From Woeseiaceae bacterium (GTDB lineage: Bacteria; Pseudomonadota; Gammaproteobacteria; Steroidobacterales; Woeseiaceae), in the NCBI GenBank assembly GCA_021773075.1, contig JAJFKT010000021.1:52974-116973 (forward strand): a stretch of 64,000 bases of DNA. Reading direction: 5' to 3'. Positions 8,507 to 17,670 of this stretch are shown one piece after another. Numbering within the stretch: the stretch's first letter is position 1; every line of letters starts with the position of its first letter. The notes under the pieces are model-generated. The model was not told where the DNA came from. It was given only the letters and a program-made list of their open reading frames with translations, and ran no database searches. A program made the position numbers and the translations under genes.

Positions 8507-10603
8507 ATGATGCAAGAGTTGGCTCGCAAGTATCCGTCCGTTCGAACTATTAAGTGCCTGAACACGATATCCATCGTACTGAGTGTTCTTCTGTTTGCTT
8601 GCTCGGAGGCGCCCAGCGACACTGAGATATTGGATTTCTCCATTCGCGAGGGGCGAATCTACAACCAGTTTTTTCGGCAAGGCCCCGTATCCGCCCATAC
8701 GGTGTTGACGTCGGGTACCAAGCCTCGTCTGGTAGTCGCGTTTCCCGCCGGTAATAGCGGCGTTAGCCTCTGGTTTGAACGCGTCGCGTCGGAGGTAATT
8801 TGGCAAGACATCGGTGCCGTTCGTGGCGTTCGTGAACGCAATCACGACGGCGAGCCACTTTATGGCATTGAGTACGAGGTGGTTGTCGAGGCAGCACAAC
8901 TCACGGTAGCGGATGCCGTACTTAGCAATGTTCGCGTTATCCGCGAATATTTGCACACTCGCGATATACCCGACAGCGTTCAAACCGAGGTATCGATTGA
9001 TGGTCAGACCACGACCTGGTACCGCGACCGTTTGGACGGGCGCGGCGGCTACAAATTGGAAGTGGAAGTGCTGAATGGTAGCGTTGAGGGAGGTTCCGGT
9101 GCTGCCGTAACTTTTAAGGCGCAAAATAATCAAACTTTGCGCCTGCGCGTGGTGGCGCTGTCCGGGGATACACCGTTAACGCCGATCGAGACGGATGATT
9201 TGCTAACGGCCGACGCAATCGACGATCCATTGGCTAGGAAAATACTGGCGTTTCTGAGTTACGAGGAAAAGCTTCTGGCAGGGTCCTGGCGCTTTTGTAC
9301 CTATTTCGGTCGCGACACACTGATGTCGATACGCTTGTTGATGCCCGCGCTGACACCCACTGCAATCGAAGCGGGTATCGGGTCCGTGCTGGCTCGACTG
9401 AACGCAGATGGCGAAGTTGCGCACGAGGAAGACATTGCCGAGTTCGCGGTGTTGCGCCGCGCCCGAGAGGGTTTACCAGCAAGCGACGAAGCATTGTTTG
9501 ACTACAACATGGTAGACGACGATTTCATGTTGGCTCCAGTCGTCGCCCATTATTTGCTGGATCATGCTCAAGGGCGAACGCGGGCGGCCACGTTTCTACA
9601 ACAGCAATTTGCGCCCGACAAAACTTATGGCGACGCACTTGCCAGCAATTTGCGCTTTGTGCTGCGCATGGCCCAGCCATTTGGTCGCGAGCCGAAGGTG
9701 CGCCACCTCATAAGACTCAAAGACAGTAGTCCAGCGGGCAATTGGCGCGATAGCAGAGAAGGATTGGGGTATGGCAGGATCGCCTACGATGTCAACGCCG
9801 TGTTCGTTCCCGCTGCGTTAACCGCCATTTCCCGTCTCCACGACAGCGGCTTGTTGACCAAGTACACGCGAAACGGGAATAACTTTGACCAGGCCGAAAG
9901 CCTGGCCAAGCTTTGGATGAATAACGCTCCGCCGATGTTCGAGGTGACCATCCCTTTCGACGAGGCACGGCGAAATATCGCCGACTATGCTGCGCAGTTA
10001 GGGGTGTCCGATCAAGAAGCATTAACGTCGTTGGCGGACGGGCAAGTTACCGGTCGGGCAGGCGTGACATTCAACGCAGTTTCATTGGATGATCGGGGAA
10101 CGGCAATTCCAGTCCTCAATTCGGACGACGGGTTCGCATTGTTGTTTGGCAATCTGTCAGCGGACGACGTTGAACGCTCGGTGACGGCACTGTTTAGACC
10201 ATTTCCTGCTGGTCTCGTGACGTCGGTCGGACTATTGGTCGCCAACCCGGCATACGCGCCAACAGAGCAACGTCAATTATTCAGTAATATGCATTATCAC
10301 GGCGCGGTAGTATGGTCCTGGCATCAGGCGCTTCTGGCTGCTGGACTGGAACGACAGTTGCTACGCACCGACTTACCCACCAGTGCTCGGCAGCAATTAA
10401 CCGATGCTCAAAAACGCTTATGGGAAGTAGTTACCTCGACCAATGCGCTCCGAAACTCCGAGCTGTGGTCCTGGTCATATACCCAAGGTGATTATCGCCT
10501 GGAGCCCTTCGGGCAGCGCTCGGGCGATGAAACCGAATCCAACGCAGCGCAACTGTGGAGTACAGTGTATTTGGCCATCTCGGCGCCGCAAGAATTGCCG
10601 TAA
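8507..10603 (+). CDS. Lipoprotein glycosidase, six-hairpin (alpha/alpha toroid) fold
   Basis: The protein is 698 residues. A lipobox LLFAC (Cys near residue 32) marks a lipoprotein exported to the periplasm or outer membrane. The middle and C-terminal parts carry a six-hairpin glycosidase-like pattern, including RFCTYFGRDTLMS, AGNWRDSREGLGYGRIAYDVN and a late LWSWSYTQGDYRLEPFG, as in GH15/GH37/GH63-type enzymes. The exact family is unclear. It probably trims oligosaccharide captured by the TonB receptor before the MFS protein imports the product. It follows the GH13 gene after five bases and closes the operon. Confidence 0.75.
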   Translation: MMQELARKYPSVRTIKCLNTISIVLSVLLFACSEAPSDTEILDFSIREGRIYNQFFRQGPVSAHTVLTSGTKPRLVVAFPAGNSGVSLWFERVASEVIWQDIGAVRGVRERNHDGEPLYGIEYEVVVEAAQLTVADAVLSNVRVIREYLHTRDIPDSVQTEVSIDGQTTTWYRDRLDGRGGYKLEVEVLNGSVEGGSGAAVTFKAQNNQTLRLRVVALSGDTPLTPIETDDLLTADAIDDPLARKILAFLSYEEKLLAGSWRFCTYFGRDTLMSIRLLMPALTPTAIEAGIGSVLARLNADGEVAHEEDIAEFAVLRRAREGLPASDEALFDYNMVDDDFMLAPVVAHYLLDHAQGRTRAATFLQQQFAPDKTYGDALASNLRFVLRMAQPFGREPKVRHLIRLKDSSPAGNWRDSREGLGYGRIAYDVNAVFVPAALTAISRLHDSGLLTKYTRNGNNFDQAESLAKLWMNNAPPMFEVTIPFDEARRNIADYAAQLGVSDQEALTSLADGQVTGRAGVTFNAVSLDDRGTAIPVLNSDDGFALLFGNLSADDVERSVTALFRPFPAGLVTSVGLLVANPAYAPTEQRQLFSNMHYHGAVVWSWHQALLAAGLERQLLRTDLPTSARQQLTDAQKRLWEVVTSTNALRNSELWSWSYTQGDYRLEPFGQRSGDETESNAAQLWSTVYLAISAPQELP

Positions 10604-10719
10604 CTCGAAAGATTACAGAACGAGCACCAGCTCAAAAGGCGACGAGTTATGGGACAAGTGCCGAAACGAGTTGCTAGTATGGTCTTCAAGTCCCATCTAT
10701 AGGCAGTCCAACAACGAAT

Positions 10720-11394
10720 ATGAGGCGGTCACCACTAAGATCCATTTGGTTCGATCCCTCGCGGACCATTGCTCGAATCGCCCATCAGAACCCCGGTTAT
10801 CGACTCTACGTCCTCCCAATCTTGGCGGGATTCGCGATATTACCAACATCCGCATTGTTTTCCGCCGATGACAGCGAGATGACGAGCGGAATTTTACTTT
10901 CTACATTGCTCGCATTTGGCCCGGTTTTGGAGGTCCTGCAAGTACTTCTCGGTGCGTATCTTATTCGTATCACCGGAGTATGGCTTGGGGGAACGGCAGG
11001 TGTAGCAAGTATCCAGACGGCAATCGCGTGGGGAAATGTGCCGATAGTTGCATTGGCAATCCTGGGCCTACCCTTAATGGCGTTTTCGGCATTCTATGCC
11101 GAGATCTCGGGTGCCCCATTGTCGGCAAATCAGTCTTCGCTGGTCACCATTATCGGGTTCGCACTGCTCATGCTCCAAATGGTCATTGTGGTCTGGTCAA
11201 TTGGGATATTCTTGAAGGGTCTGGCGGTTGTACAAGGCTATTCAGTGGGGAGAGCCGCCCTTAATTCGATCGTCGCTTGGGCTATCCCGGTGCTCCTTGT
11301 CGTGATCGGTGCAGTCGTGTTGGGCTACTCCGATAATTTGGCGTGGTTGTTTCTCGCCGGTACAGACGAATTGGTGACTTTGAGTGGGCAATAG
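10720..11394 (+). CDS. Yip1-family membrane protein
   Basis: The protein is 224 residues with about five hydrophobic segments. The N-terminus SIWFDPSRTIARIAHQNPGY matches the start of bacterial Yip1-domain proteins, where a short cytoplasmic segment precedes the membrane region. Function in bacteria is not established. It overlaps the next gene by 11 bp and is co-directional with three pilin-related genes, so it may help membrane assembly of that system; this is inference from context only. Confidence 0.7.
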   Translation: MRRSPLRSIWFDPSRTIARIAHQNPGYRLYVLPILAGFAILPTSALFSADDSEMTSGILLSTLLAFGPVLEVLQVLLGAYLIRITGVWLGGTAGVASIQTAIAWGNVPIVALAILGLPLMAFSAFYAEISGAPLSANQSSLVTIIGFALLMLQMVIVVWSIGIFLKGLAVVQGYSVGRAALNSIVAWAIPVLLVVIGAVVLGYSDNLAWLFLAGTDELVTLSGQ

Positions 11395-11923
11395 AAACCG
11401 ACAAGTGGCCCAAATGTTTATCGCGACTGATATTGGTCAGAAGCTCCGATCCGCACTCGATTTCGGGGCGGTTATTTCAATTATCATGCTGTTGACCGCG
11501 CTCGCATTGAAAAATTACGAGACGAATATCGTTCGTGCTCAATTGTCGGAGGCGTTCATGATGACGTCGACAGTGAAGGCAGAGATGGTCGTGTATCGTG
11601 CAGAGCATGGTGATTGGCCAAAGACCGAAGCAGAGCTGAATAATTCAACGCTCAGTAAGGAAAAAGATCTTGGACAGTTTGTTGATCACATGACGCTCAA
11701 TGAGAATGGATCGATTTCGACATTCTTTGGAGGCTCCGATACGGCGTCGGTCTTGAGTGGGCGACAACTGACTATGCGGCCGATGCTGGTATCAGGTAGC
11801 CCTGGCTCACCAGTTGTCTGGGCATGTTCAAGCTACAGTGCTCCGGACGGATTCATGCCGAGCGGACCAGACAAAACCGATATAGAGATTGCCCACCTTC
11901 CAGCCTCATGCAGGGACTACTAA
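11384..11923 (+). CDS. Pilin-like protein lacking a prepilin leader
   Basis: The protein is 179 residues. After a basic N-terminus comes one membrane helix (about 28-43) and then NIVRAQLSEAF and VYRAEHGDWP, which align with IRAQVVESF and FYKDRGRFP of the PilA-like protein two genes downstream. The C-termini also match: RPMLVSGSPGSPVVWAC and HLPASCRDY against [17 protein letters not shown] and HLPASCRS, with the two cysteines likely forming the usual pilin disulfide. The canonical G/FTLIE cleavage site is absent, so it probably stays in the membrane. The start could also be the ATG at 11414. Confidence 0.75.
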   Translation: MGNRNRQVAQMFIATDIGQKLRSALDFGAVISIIMLLTALALKNYETNIVRAQLSEAFMMTSTVKAEMVVYRAEHGDWPKTEAELNNSTLSKEKDLGQFVDHMTLNENGSISTFFGGSDTASVLSGRQLTMRPMLVSGSPGSPVVWACSSYSAPDGFMPSGPDKTDIEIAHLPASCRDY

Positions 11924-11929
11924 GCGTAA

Positions 11930-12925
11930 ATGTTTTCCTCCAAATCCACAGACCATCTCGCATTCGTTAGCCGTCAGCTCTCCAATCTCTTGTCGGACGA
12001 ACAACTTGAGCCGGCTCTGAAACGATTGGCTGAAGCAAGCCCCAGGCAGTACGCTGAAGACGTTGAGTACCTGCGCAATCTTCTGAGCGGCTCAACTGAC
12101 CAGGGTCCATCGCTTGGGCCAAACCCCTATGCGACATTGGCAAAGTTGTTGCCTGCAGTCGTTGGGCCCAAGAACGGATTCTTCCGAAAGTTTGTTGAGT
12201 ACGTGCAACAGAGTAAGGTTGTATTCGAGACCTACTGGGCCGGCGTAGTTGGAATGATCTGGTATTTGGCTGCTCTGTCAGCGGTTGCTCTGGTCGTTGC
12301 AACTATCTTCGGCGTGTTCGTTATTCCGTCTTTTAGCAGCATGTTCTCTCAATTTGGTGCGCCAATGCCTAAGCTGACAACAGCAGTATTTGCCTTTGGC
12401 GGTACCGGAATCCCCCTGTTTGCAGTCTTGCTAACAATCCTGGTTGCACTCGTTGTCTGGTTTGTCGTGTTATTCCATAGTCGAATTCAACGTCTTTCAC
12501 CATTACCGCGATGGCCCACGTGGGCACCGATTGTTGGTGCCATTACCGAGTCGTACAATCTCGGCTTGTTTCTGAATTTCACTCGAATTCTGGTCGAGAG
12601 CGACGTCGAAGCAACCCGCGCCGTAGCCGAGGCTGCGAAGGCGGCAAATCAATCGCCCAAATTGAGCTTTGAAGATTTACAAACAAGTGATGGGGATTTT
12701 GACCAAAGTGCCGTTCTGACGGAGTTGGGCGTCGCGGCAAAACTAGGCTACTTCAATGAAGAAATTACATTTCAATGCGATCAACACATTGGACGCATGT
12801 CATTAGCGTTGGTTGAGGCGCGCGATCGATTCTCGTTAATACTCAAATTCGTAATGTACTTATTTGTGGCTACGCTCATTGTGGCCATGTATTTACCGAT
12901 TTTCAAAATGGGCTCTGTGATATAG
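11930..12925 (+). CDS. PilC/GspF-like inner-membrane platform protein
   Basis: The protein is 331 residues. Three hydrophobic regions sit near 105-135, 155-182 and 305-325. The C-terminal half has the T2SSF signature [20 protein letters not shown] and the ending [12 protein letters not shown], characteristic of PilC/GspF proteins, which anchor pseudopilus or pilus assembly in the inner membrane. It is shorter than the usual 400 residues, and the N-terminal cytoplasmic domain is not recognisable. No PilB or PilT ATPase is nearby, so it would need one encoded elsewhere. Confidence 0.75.
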   Translation: MFSSKSTDHLAFVSRQLSNLLSDEQLEPALKRLAEASPRQYAEDVEYLRNLLSGSTDQGPSLGPNPYATLAKLLPAVVGPKNGFFRKFVEYVQQSKVVFETYWAGVVGMIWYLAALSAVALVVATIFGVFVIPSFSSMFSQFGAPMPKLTTAVFAFGGTGIPLFAVLLTILVALVVWFVVLFHSRIQRLSPLPRWPTWAPIVGAITESYNLGLFLNFTRILVESDVEATRAVAEAAKAANQSPKLSFEDLQTSDGDFDQSAVLTELGVAAKLGYFNEEITFQCDQHIGRMSLALVEARDRFSLILKFVMYLFVATLIVAMYLPIFKMGSVI

Positions 12926-12933
12926 GTGATGAA

Positions 12934-13410
12934 ATGAAGCAGAACGGATTTACACTAATCGAGTTAATGATTGTTGTCGCAATAATCGGAATCCTCGCGT
13001 CTATTGCGATACCTGCATATCAGGACTACACGATACGTGCTCAAGTCGTTGAGTCGTTTTCAATAACTGGTGAATTGAAGCTATCGATCAAAGATTTCTA
13101 CAAGGATCGTGGACGGTTTCCTGCAAATAACGTTGAGGCTGGAGTGCCAGACGCGAAATACCTGATCGGCAACTACATAAAAAGAGTTGAGGTTATCGAC
13201 GGTGCGATGCACGTCGAATTTGGCAATCACGTTAATTCACAGCTGGCGGAACAAGTGCTGACTATTCGACCTCTCGTCGTTACTGACAGTCCGTCGAGTC
13301 CGATCTCTTGGACGTGTGGATATAGAACGCCACCAGAGGGTATGGAGGCCGTAAGCGAGGACAAGACAACGCTTCAGAATACCCATCTGCCAGCTTCGTG
13401 TCGGTCATAA
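12934..13410 (+). CDS. Type IV pilin (PilA-like)
   Basis: The protein is 158 residues. The prepilin leader [15 protein letters not shown] shows the PilD cleavage site after Gly5, Glu at mature position 5 and a long hydrophobic assembly helix. The globular domain carries two C-terminal cysteines (WTCGY and PASCRS) for the disulfide-bonded D-region. It would be the main filament subunit of this small cluster, eight bases after the PilC-like gene. Sequence similarity to the leaderless paralogue upstream suggests gene duplication. Confidence 0.92.
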   Translation: MKQNGFTLIELMIVVAIIGILASIAIPAYQDYTIRAQVVESFSITGELKLSIKDFYKDRGRFPANNVEAGVPDAKYLIGNYIKRVEVIDGAMHVEFGNHVNSQLAEQVLTIRPLVVTDSPSSPISWTCGYRTPPEGMEAVSEDKTTLQNTHLPASCRS

Positions 13411-13416
13411 AATCCA

Positions 13417-13848
13417 ATGTCTTTAATTGAATCATCAACCGCCGGCGGTTGCCTCTGTGGTGCTGTGCGTTACGAGGTAACTGGCCCATTGCGAAATATA
13501 GTCAACTGCCACTGCAGTATGTGCCAGCGCCTGCATGGCAATTTTGGCCCGCATTCGAAAGCGCGTAAAGTAAATGTAACGATCACCAATGCCGACGGAC
13601 TTGCCTGGTATAAGACTTCCGATGTGGCGCAGCGTGGATTCTGCCGTGAATGTGGCTCGAGTTTGTTTTGGGAACCGTTTGAGTTGGATGCTACTGGAAT
13701 TATTGCTGGCACTCTTGATGGCCCCACGGGTTTGAAAACCATGGGTCACATTTTCGTCGGAGAAAAACCGGACTTTTACGAGATAACGGATGACTTGCCA
13801 CAGTTCGCCGAATCGTCGAATGGCGAGCTGGTGAACGACTACAAATAG
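13417..13848 (+). CDS. GFA-family (Mss4-like) zinc protein
   Basis: The protein is 143 residues. It has the zinc-binding cysteine pattern of the glutathione-dependent formaldehyde-activating family: GGCLCGAVRYEV, NCHCSMCQRLHG and GFCRECGSSLFW. Members are often annotated as carbon-sulfur lyases, but few have proven reactions. It is convergent with the dehalogenase gene, ending 12 bp from its stop, and follows the pilin gene by six bases, though a functional link is unlikely. Confidence 0.88.
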   Translation: MSLIESSTAGGCLCGAVRYEVTGPLRNIVNCHCSMCQRLHGNFGPHSKARKVNVTITNADGLAWYKTSDVAQRGFCRECGSSLFWEPFELDATGIIAGTLDGPTGLKTMGHIFVGEKPDFYEITDDLPQFAESSNGELVNDYK

Positions 13849-13860
13849 TCGATGCACAGA

Positions 13861-16077
13861 CTAGTCGGTATCTGCCTTTCGATATGGGTCGAACAAGGAA
13901 GTGTCGGATCGCCCCGATGCCGCATAGTCATCGGGAGGAGTCGGCACATAGTGCTTGGGCTTTGCGCCACCCGCCTTCGCACGACGTAAGGCTTCGGCGG
14001 GTGTTTCCAGTAATGAAGCTGCTTCGATCGCCGCTTTGCGATTGGGAAAAATGGGAATACCCTGAGCATTCGGCGGTGGCATCAGGTTCGCGTTGTAGTA
14101 GGCAATTTTTTGTTTGTCCGCATCGATATGCCTTTTCGTATCCAGGTCCCGCTCGTTCACGCCCTTGCGGGGTTCTACACAAATACCGTCAACGATTTCG
14201 AGATCGAGCCACCATTTCTTGGCAGGATTGCGAACGCCATGACCCAACATGTCGTCGAGTCGTGTTGCCAGCGGCACCAACAGCGGTTTTAGCCAACGGG
14301 CATGGATGCCTAACCAGCTTGCGACCTGGGTGGCAATCGGGCCGTCCCAATTAACCACCTTATTCAGTGGGCAGGTCTTCATGCAACGCCCACAGGCAAG
14401 TCCACGTTGGTTCGTTAGGCGATAACGTGCACAGCGCTCGGCGTCGAGTTTCCACATCTCGTAGCCATTAAACATCACCTTGTTGCCCCACGAAATTGCA
14501 TCGCAAGGACATTCACGTGCGCACTTGTAGCAATTCGAACAAAAATACTGCAGTCCGAAATCAATCGGCTTGTCGATCTCCAATGGCATGTCTGTTGTCA
14601 GGACCACCGACTTGAATCGCGGTCCCACAAAAGGATTCAGAACCAACTCACCAATACGGCTCAGTTCTCCAAGGCCGGCCATCAAAATTAACGGCAGTTG
14701 CAAGACTTCGGAATCAGCATTTGTTTGTGCCCGCGCCGAAAATCCCAGTCTGCGTAGGTGGTCGCCCATAACCCCGGAAATTACGGCGCCCCGCATATAT
14801 GCGCGCATGGACTGAGCGCCGGAGATAAAATCATCACCCGACGCGCCTTCCATGGTGTCGTATTCCTGGTCTATCAGCATGACGACTGCGTACTTGTGAT
14901 GACACTCGATAACTTCACCGCGTTCATCATGCGAATACCAGGCATAGCGCGGAACTTCACAAATGCCTGTTAGCTCCGCACCCAGAAAATACGATAGAGA
15001 TTTCAACGCTCGCGCATTCTCCGCCGCATCGTCGCAGGACATCGTGACTGGCAATGCGACCGGGCCGTCCTGATGCGGGACCATTGCGCCAATCTGCTTA
15101 AGCATGGCTGCCGCAAGCGGGTGTTTGAAGGCGAAGCGGGTGCGTTCGACTTGTGTTTTTTTACCCAGGTCTCCGTGGACGGCCCGCTCAAAAAATGCCG
15201 CGCGCTTCGGTACACGAGGGACCTCGTCATCGAGAATCAACGTCGTCGGTTTGTCGACGCGCTTCACGGTTTCCATCGCGTACTTGCTCAGGTGGGTCGG
15301 CCGGTGCTTTTGCCGCCAGCGCTCGAGTCCTGAAGTTGAACCCCCGATGCCGAGCTGGTAAGCGAAGCCTTTCGCCTTGCGAGTTTTGTCGGGGTCGAGC
15401 GGTATATCGGCCGCGAGCTCATATTCCGTGGTCACAGCACAAACCGAATACTGATCACCGAGATACGGGTTAAGGACCACTCCGTTACTTCTGACGCCGA
15501 GGCCGGCCATGATGGTGAGGCGATCCAGGTCGACGTCACCGTGCTGCGCGTCGTGTGCAACGGCCAGAAAACCCATGAGTTGAATGTGATTCGCAATGCT
15601 AATGGCAATTTCATAGGCGCGAAAGTCGGCGGCCGCGGCAACCGAATTCCTCACCCAGACATTGGCCAGTGTGCCGCTCTCGGGAATACGGCCATGCTTT
15701 ACCAGAACGACGATTGCATGACTGTGATGCAACGGCGTGGATTCTTTTAGCCAACACGAGTCGGATAATGAACAAATCGCTACCTGGCTCGCGTTGAGAA
15801 AATAGGCGGACCCTTTAATATCAACAGTGCGACGCTGCAGGTCATCAGGGACAGGGGCTTTTGCCGCGACCGGTGCGTCACCCCGCAGACTGTGGAAAAC
15901 CTGATGGTATTTGGCGATCGACTGACAAAGCCCTTTATGCTTCGTCTCTTCTACCGGCGGCCGCGAGACCTTAGCCAACTCGAGTTCCCGCTTCAGGATG
16001 TTCTCGCTCCTGCGAAGACGCTCGAGAGGGTAAGGGCCGAGGTGGTAAGGCCTTGATTTATTCGGGGAAAATATCAC
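13861..16077 (-). CDS. Cytoplasmic RdhA-type reductive dehalogenase
   Basis: The protein is 738 residues. It has two halves that repeat the same fold pattern: MAGLGVRSNGVVLNPYLG (about 190-207) and MAGLGELSRIGELVLNPFVG (about 466-485), the second being the probable cobalamin-binding catalytic part. Two 4Fe-4S motifs follow: C513/C516/C519/C523 and C549/C562/C565/C569. Tyr381 (RYAWYSH) and Lys489 are candidate active-site residues by analogy to NpRdhA. There is no Tat signal and no membrane anchor gene, so it is of the respiration-independent class (BhbA/NpRdhA-like) that removes halogen from hydroxy-aromatics. No fused reductase domain is present, and a ferredoxin is encoded nearby. The start is GTG. 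QueG is excluded by length and duplication. Confidence 0.85.
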   Translation of the reverse strand: MIFSPNKSRPYHLGPYPLERLRRSENILKRELELAKVSRPPVEETKHKGLCQSIAKYHQVFHSLRGDAPVAAKAPVPDDLQRRTVDIKGSAYFLNASQVAICSLSDSCWLKESTPLHHSHAIVVLVKHGRIPESGTLANVWVRNSVAAAADFRAYEIAISIANHIQLMGFLAVAHDAQHGDVDLDRLTIMAGLGVRSNGVVLNPYLGDQYSVCAVTTEYELAADIPLDPDKTRKAKGFAYQLGIGGSTSGLERWRQKHRPTHLSKYAMETVKRVDKPTTLILDDEVPRVPKRAAFFERAVHGDLGKKTQVERTRFAFKHPLAAAMLKQIGAMVPHQDGPVALPVTMSCDDAAENARALKSLSYFLGAELTGICEVPRYAWYSHDERGEVIECHHKYAVVMLIDQEYDTMEGASGDDFISGAQSMRAYMRGAVISGVMGDHLRRLGFSARAQTNADSEVLQLPLILMAGLGELSRIGELVLNPFVGPRFKSVVLTTDMPLEIDKPIDFGLQYFCSNCYKCARECPCDAISWGNKVMFNGYEMWKLDAERCARYRLTNQRGLACGRCMKTCPLNKVVNWDGPIATQVASWLGIHARWLKPLLVPLATRLDDMLGHGVRNPAKKWWLDLEIVDGICVEPRKGVNERDLDTKRHIDADKQKIAYYNANLMPPPNAQGIPIFPNRKAAIEAASLLETPAEALRRAKAGGAKPKHYVPTPPDDYAASGRSDTSLFDPYRKADTD

Positions 16078-16090
16078 TTAGGAAGTGTAA

Positions 16091-16101
16091 TATACAGTAC
16101 A
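16091..16101. promoter_or_regulatory. TetR-type operator site A (TATACAGTACA)
   Basis: This site matches the consensus TGTACNGTACA with one change and lies in the 64-bp gap between the divergent rdhA-type and aldehyde dehydrogenase genes. Related sites occur at 18373 and 23249. The neighbouring TetR regulator is the likely ligand, by position. Confidence 0.65.
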
Positions 16102-16141
16102 GTTCTAAACTAGCATCTTTTTTCTTTGAACGAGGTAGAAA

Positions 16142-17626
16142 ATGACTGGCACAGATCAGGTGGCGAGAACCGAGCTCTTTATCCGCGGTGAACGCTGCCA
16201 GCCCGGCGGCAAAAACTACTATCAACTACACAATCCTGCGCGGCCTGACGAATTAGTGGGCGAGGCTGCCAGTGCAACCTTGCAGGATGTCGATGCAGCG
16301 TGTGAGGCAGCACACGAGGCGTTTCCGGCATGGGCCGCGCTGTCGTACGCAGAGCGCGCGGCGTACCTGAGAAAAATTGCCGAACACCTGACTGCAGATG
16401 AAACCGAACTGCAATCGAGAGTCCGCCTGTTTACGCGTGAGCACGGCAAGATCCTGAAAGAATCGACGATGGAGCTGACGCGCCTTGGCGATCGTTTTCT
16501 TTTTTGTGCCGCGATGGCCGATCGACTAGCTGCCGACGAACAGCTCAAAGGCCCGCCCTTCGATACCATTATTACGCGTCAGCCACGCGGTGTGGCAGCG
16601 TTGATAGTTCCGTGGAACTGGCCGCTATCTATTCTGGGCGCCAAATTGCCGCAGGCTCTCGTGTCGGGCAATACCTGCGTCATTAAGCCTTCGCAGAATT
16701 CGGCAATGGCTCCGACGCTGACCATCATGAGAATTGCGGAGATGTTGCCGCCCGGCGTTCTCAATGTGGTAACGGGCTCTGCTGCCGATATTGGCGATGC
16801 CTTGCTATCACATCGGCGTATCAGAAAAATTAATTTCACCGGCAGCATTTCGGTCGGCAAGCACGTGATGCGAGTGGCGGCTGACAATCTGACGCCAGTA
16901 ACACTTGAACTCGGTGGTAATGACGCTGGTTTGTTTTTGGACGATGCGGTTCTCGACGATGCTGCATTCATGCGCATCTACCTGGCATCGTTCATGACCT
17001 CGGGTCAAATATGCATGGCGTTGAAGCGTGCCTACGTGCATCGATCACGATATGAGGAATTCAAACAGGGCTTAAGCGCCGTCGCTGCACGACAGGTAAT
17101 TGGTGACCCTCTGTTGCCGGAAACCAATATGGGCCCGCTCAACAATCGGAGTCAATACGAAGTGATTAAGGCAATGCTTGCCCAGGCGCGTGAACAAGGC
17201 GCGGATGTGCAGGAGTTTGGTGAGGTGCCTGATGAGGATCTGTATCGTGCGGGCTATTTCCAGAAACCGACGCTCGTTTTTGATCCGGATCCCACGCTTG
17301 ATATTGTTAAGCAAGAGCAATTTGCACCGGCGTTGCCGATCATTCCGTTCGACACAGACGCCGAGGCCGTTAATCTGGCGAACGACTCGGAATTCGGCCT
17401 GTGCTCTTCAGTCTGGACCGAAGACAGCGAAAGAGCGCTTCGAATAGCGCGACAACTCGAAGCCGGATATACCTATCTGAATGGACATGGACCGTTGGCA
17501 CAGGATAACCGTGGGCCATTTGGCGGATTCAAGAGCAGTGGTATAGGCAGAAACCTGGGGTATGAAGGTGTTCTCGAGTTTCAGGACTACCATAGTATTT
17601 CAGGTCCCGATGGATGGTTGTTATAG
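16142..17626 (+). CDS. Aldehyde dehydrogenase (NAD(P)+)
   Basis: The protein is 494 residues, full length for the family. The catalytic Glu is in LELGGND and the catalytic Cys in SGQICMALKR; PWNWPLSI and the GFKSSGIGRN ending are also typical. It oxidises an aldehyde to the acid in the cytoplasm. It is divergent from rdhA, sharing a 64-bp control region with a TetR-type operator, and precedes the TetR gene. A benzaldehyde-type substrate is plausible, feeding aromatic acids toward dehalogenation and ring cleavage, but this is inferred from context. GAGG precedes the ATG. Confidence 0.9.
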   Translation: MTGTDQVARTELFIRGERCQPGGKNYYQLHNPARPDELVGEAASATLQDVDAACEAAHEAFPAWAALSYAERAAYLRKIAEHLTADETELQSRVRLFTREHGKILKESTMELTRLGDRFLFCAAMADRLAADEQLKGPPFDTIITRQPRGVAALIVPWNWPLSILGAKLPQALVSGNTCVIKPSQNSAMAPTLTIMRIAEMLPPGVLNVVTGSAADIGDALLSHRRIRKINFTGSISVGKHVMRVAADNLTPVTLELGGNDAGLFLDDAVLDDAAFMRIYLASFMTSGQICMALKRAYVHRSRYEEFKQGLSAVAARQVIGDPLLPETNMGPLNNRSQYEVIKAMLAQAREQGADVQEFGEVPDEDLYRAGYFQKPTLVFDPDPTLDIVKQEQFAPALPIIPFDTDAEAVNLANDSEFGLCSSVWTEDSERALRIARQLEAGYTYLNGHGPLAQDNRGPFGGFKSSGIGRNLGYEGVLEFQDYHSISGPDGWLL

Positions 17627-17670
17627 TTTTGTTTCTTGCGAATGTTTGCGTGTTGGCAGAGGTTACTTAG

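Noticed and set aside
8282..9133. A 283-codon minus-strand open frame opposite the GH13 and lipoprotein genes
   Set aside because: It lies entirely antisense to two well-supported genes, has no recognisable motif or ribosome binding site, and its composition fits a shadow frame.
13861..16077. Epoxyqueuosine reductase (QueG) as identity of the dehalogenase-like protein
   Set aside because: QueG also has cobalamin and two 4Fe-4S clusters but is about half the length; the 738-residue duplicated layout fits RdhA of the NpRdhA/BhbA class.
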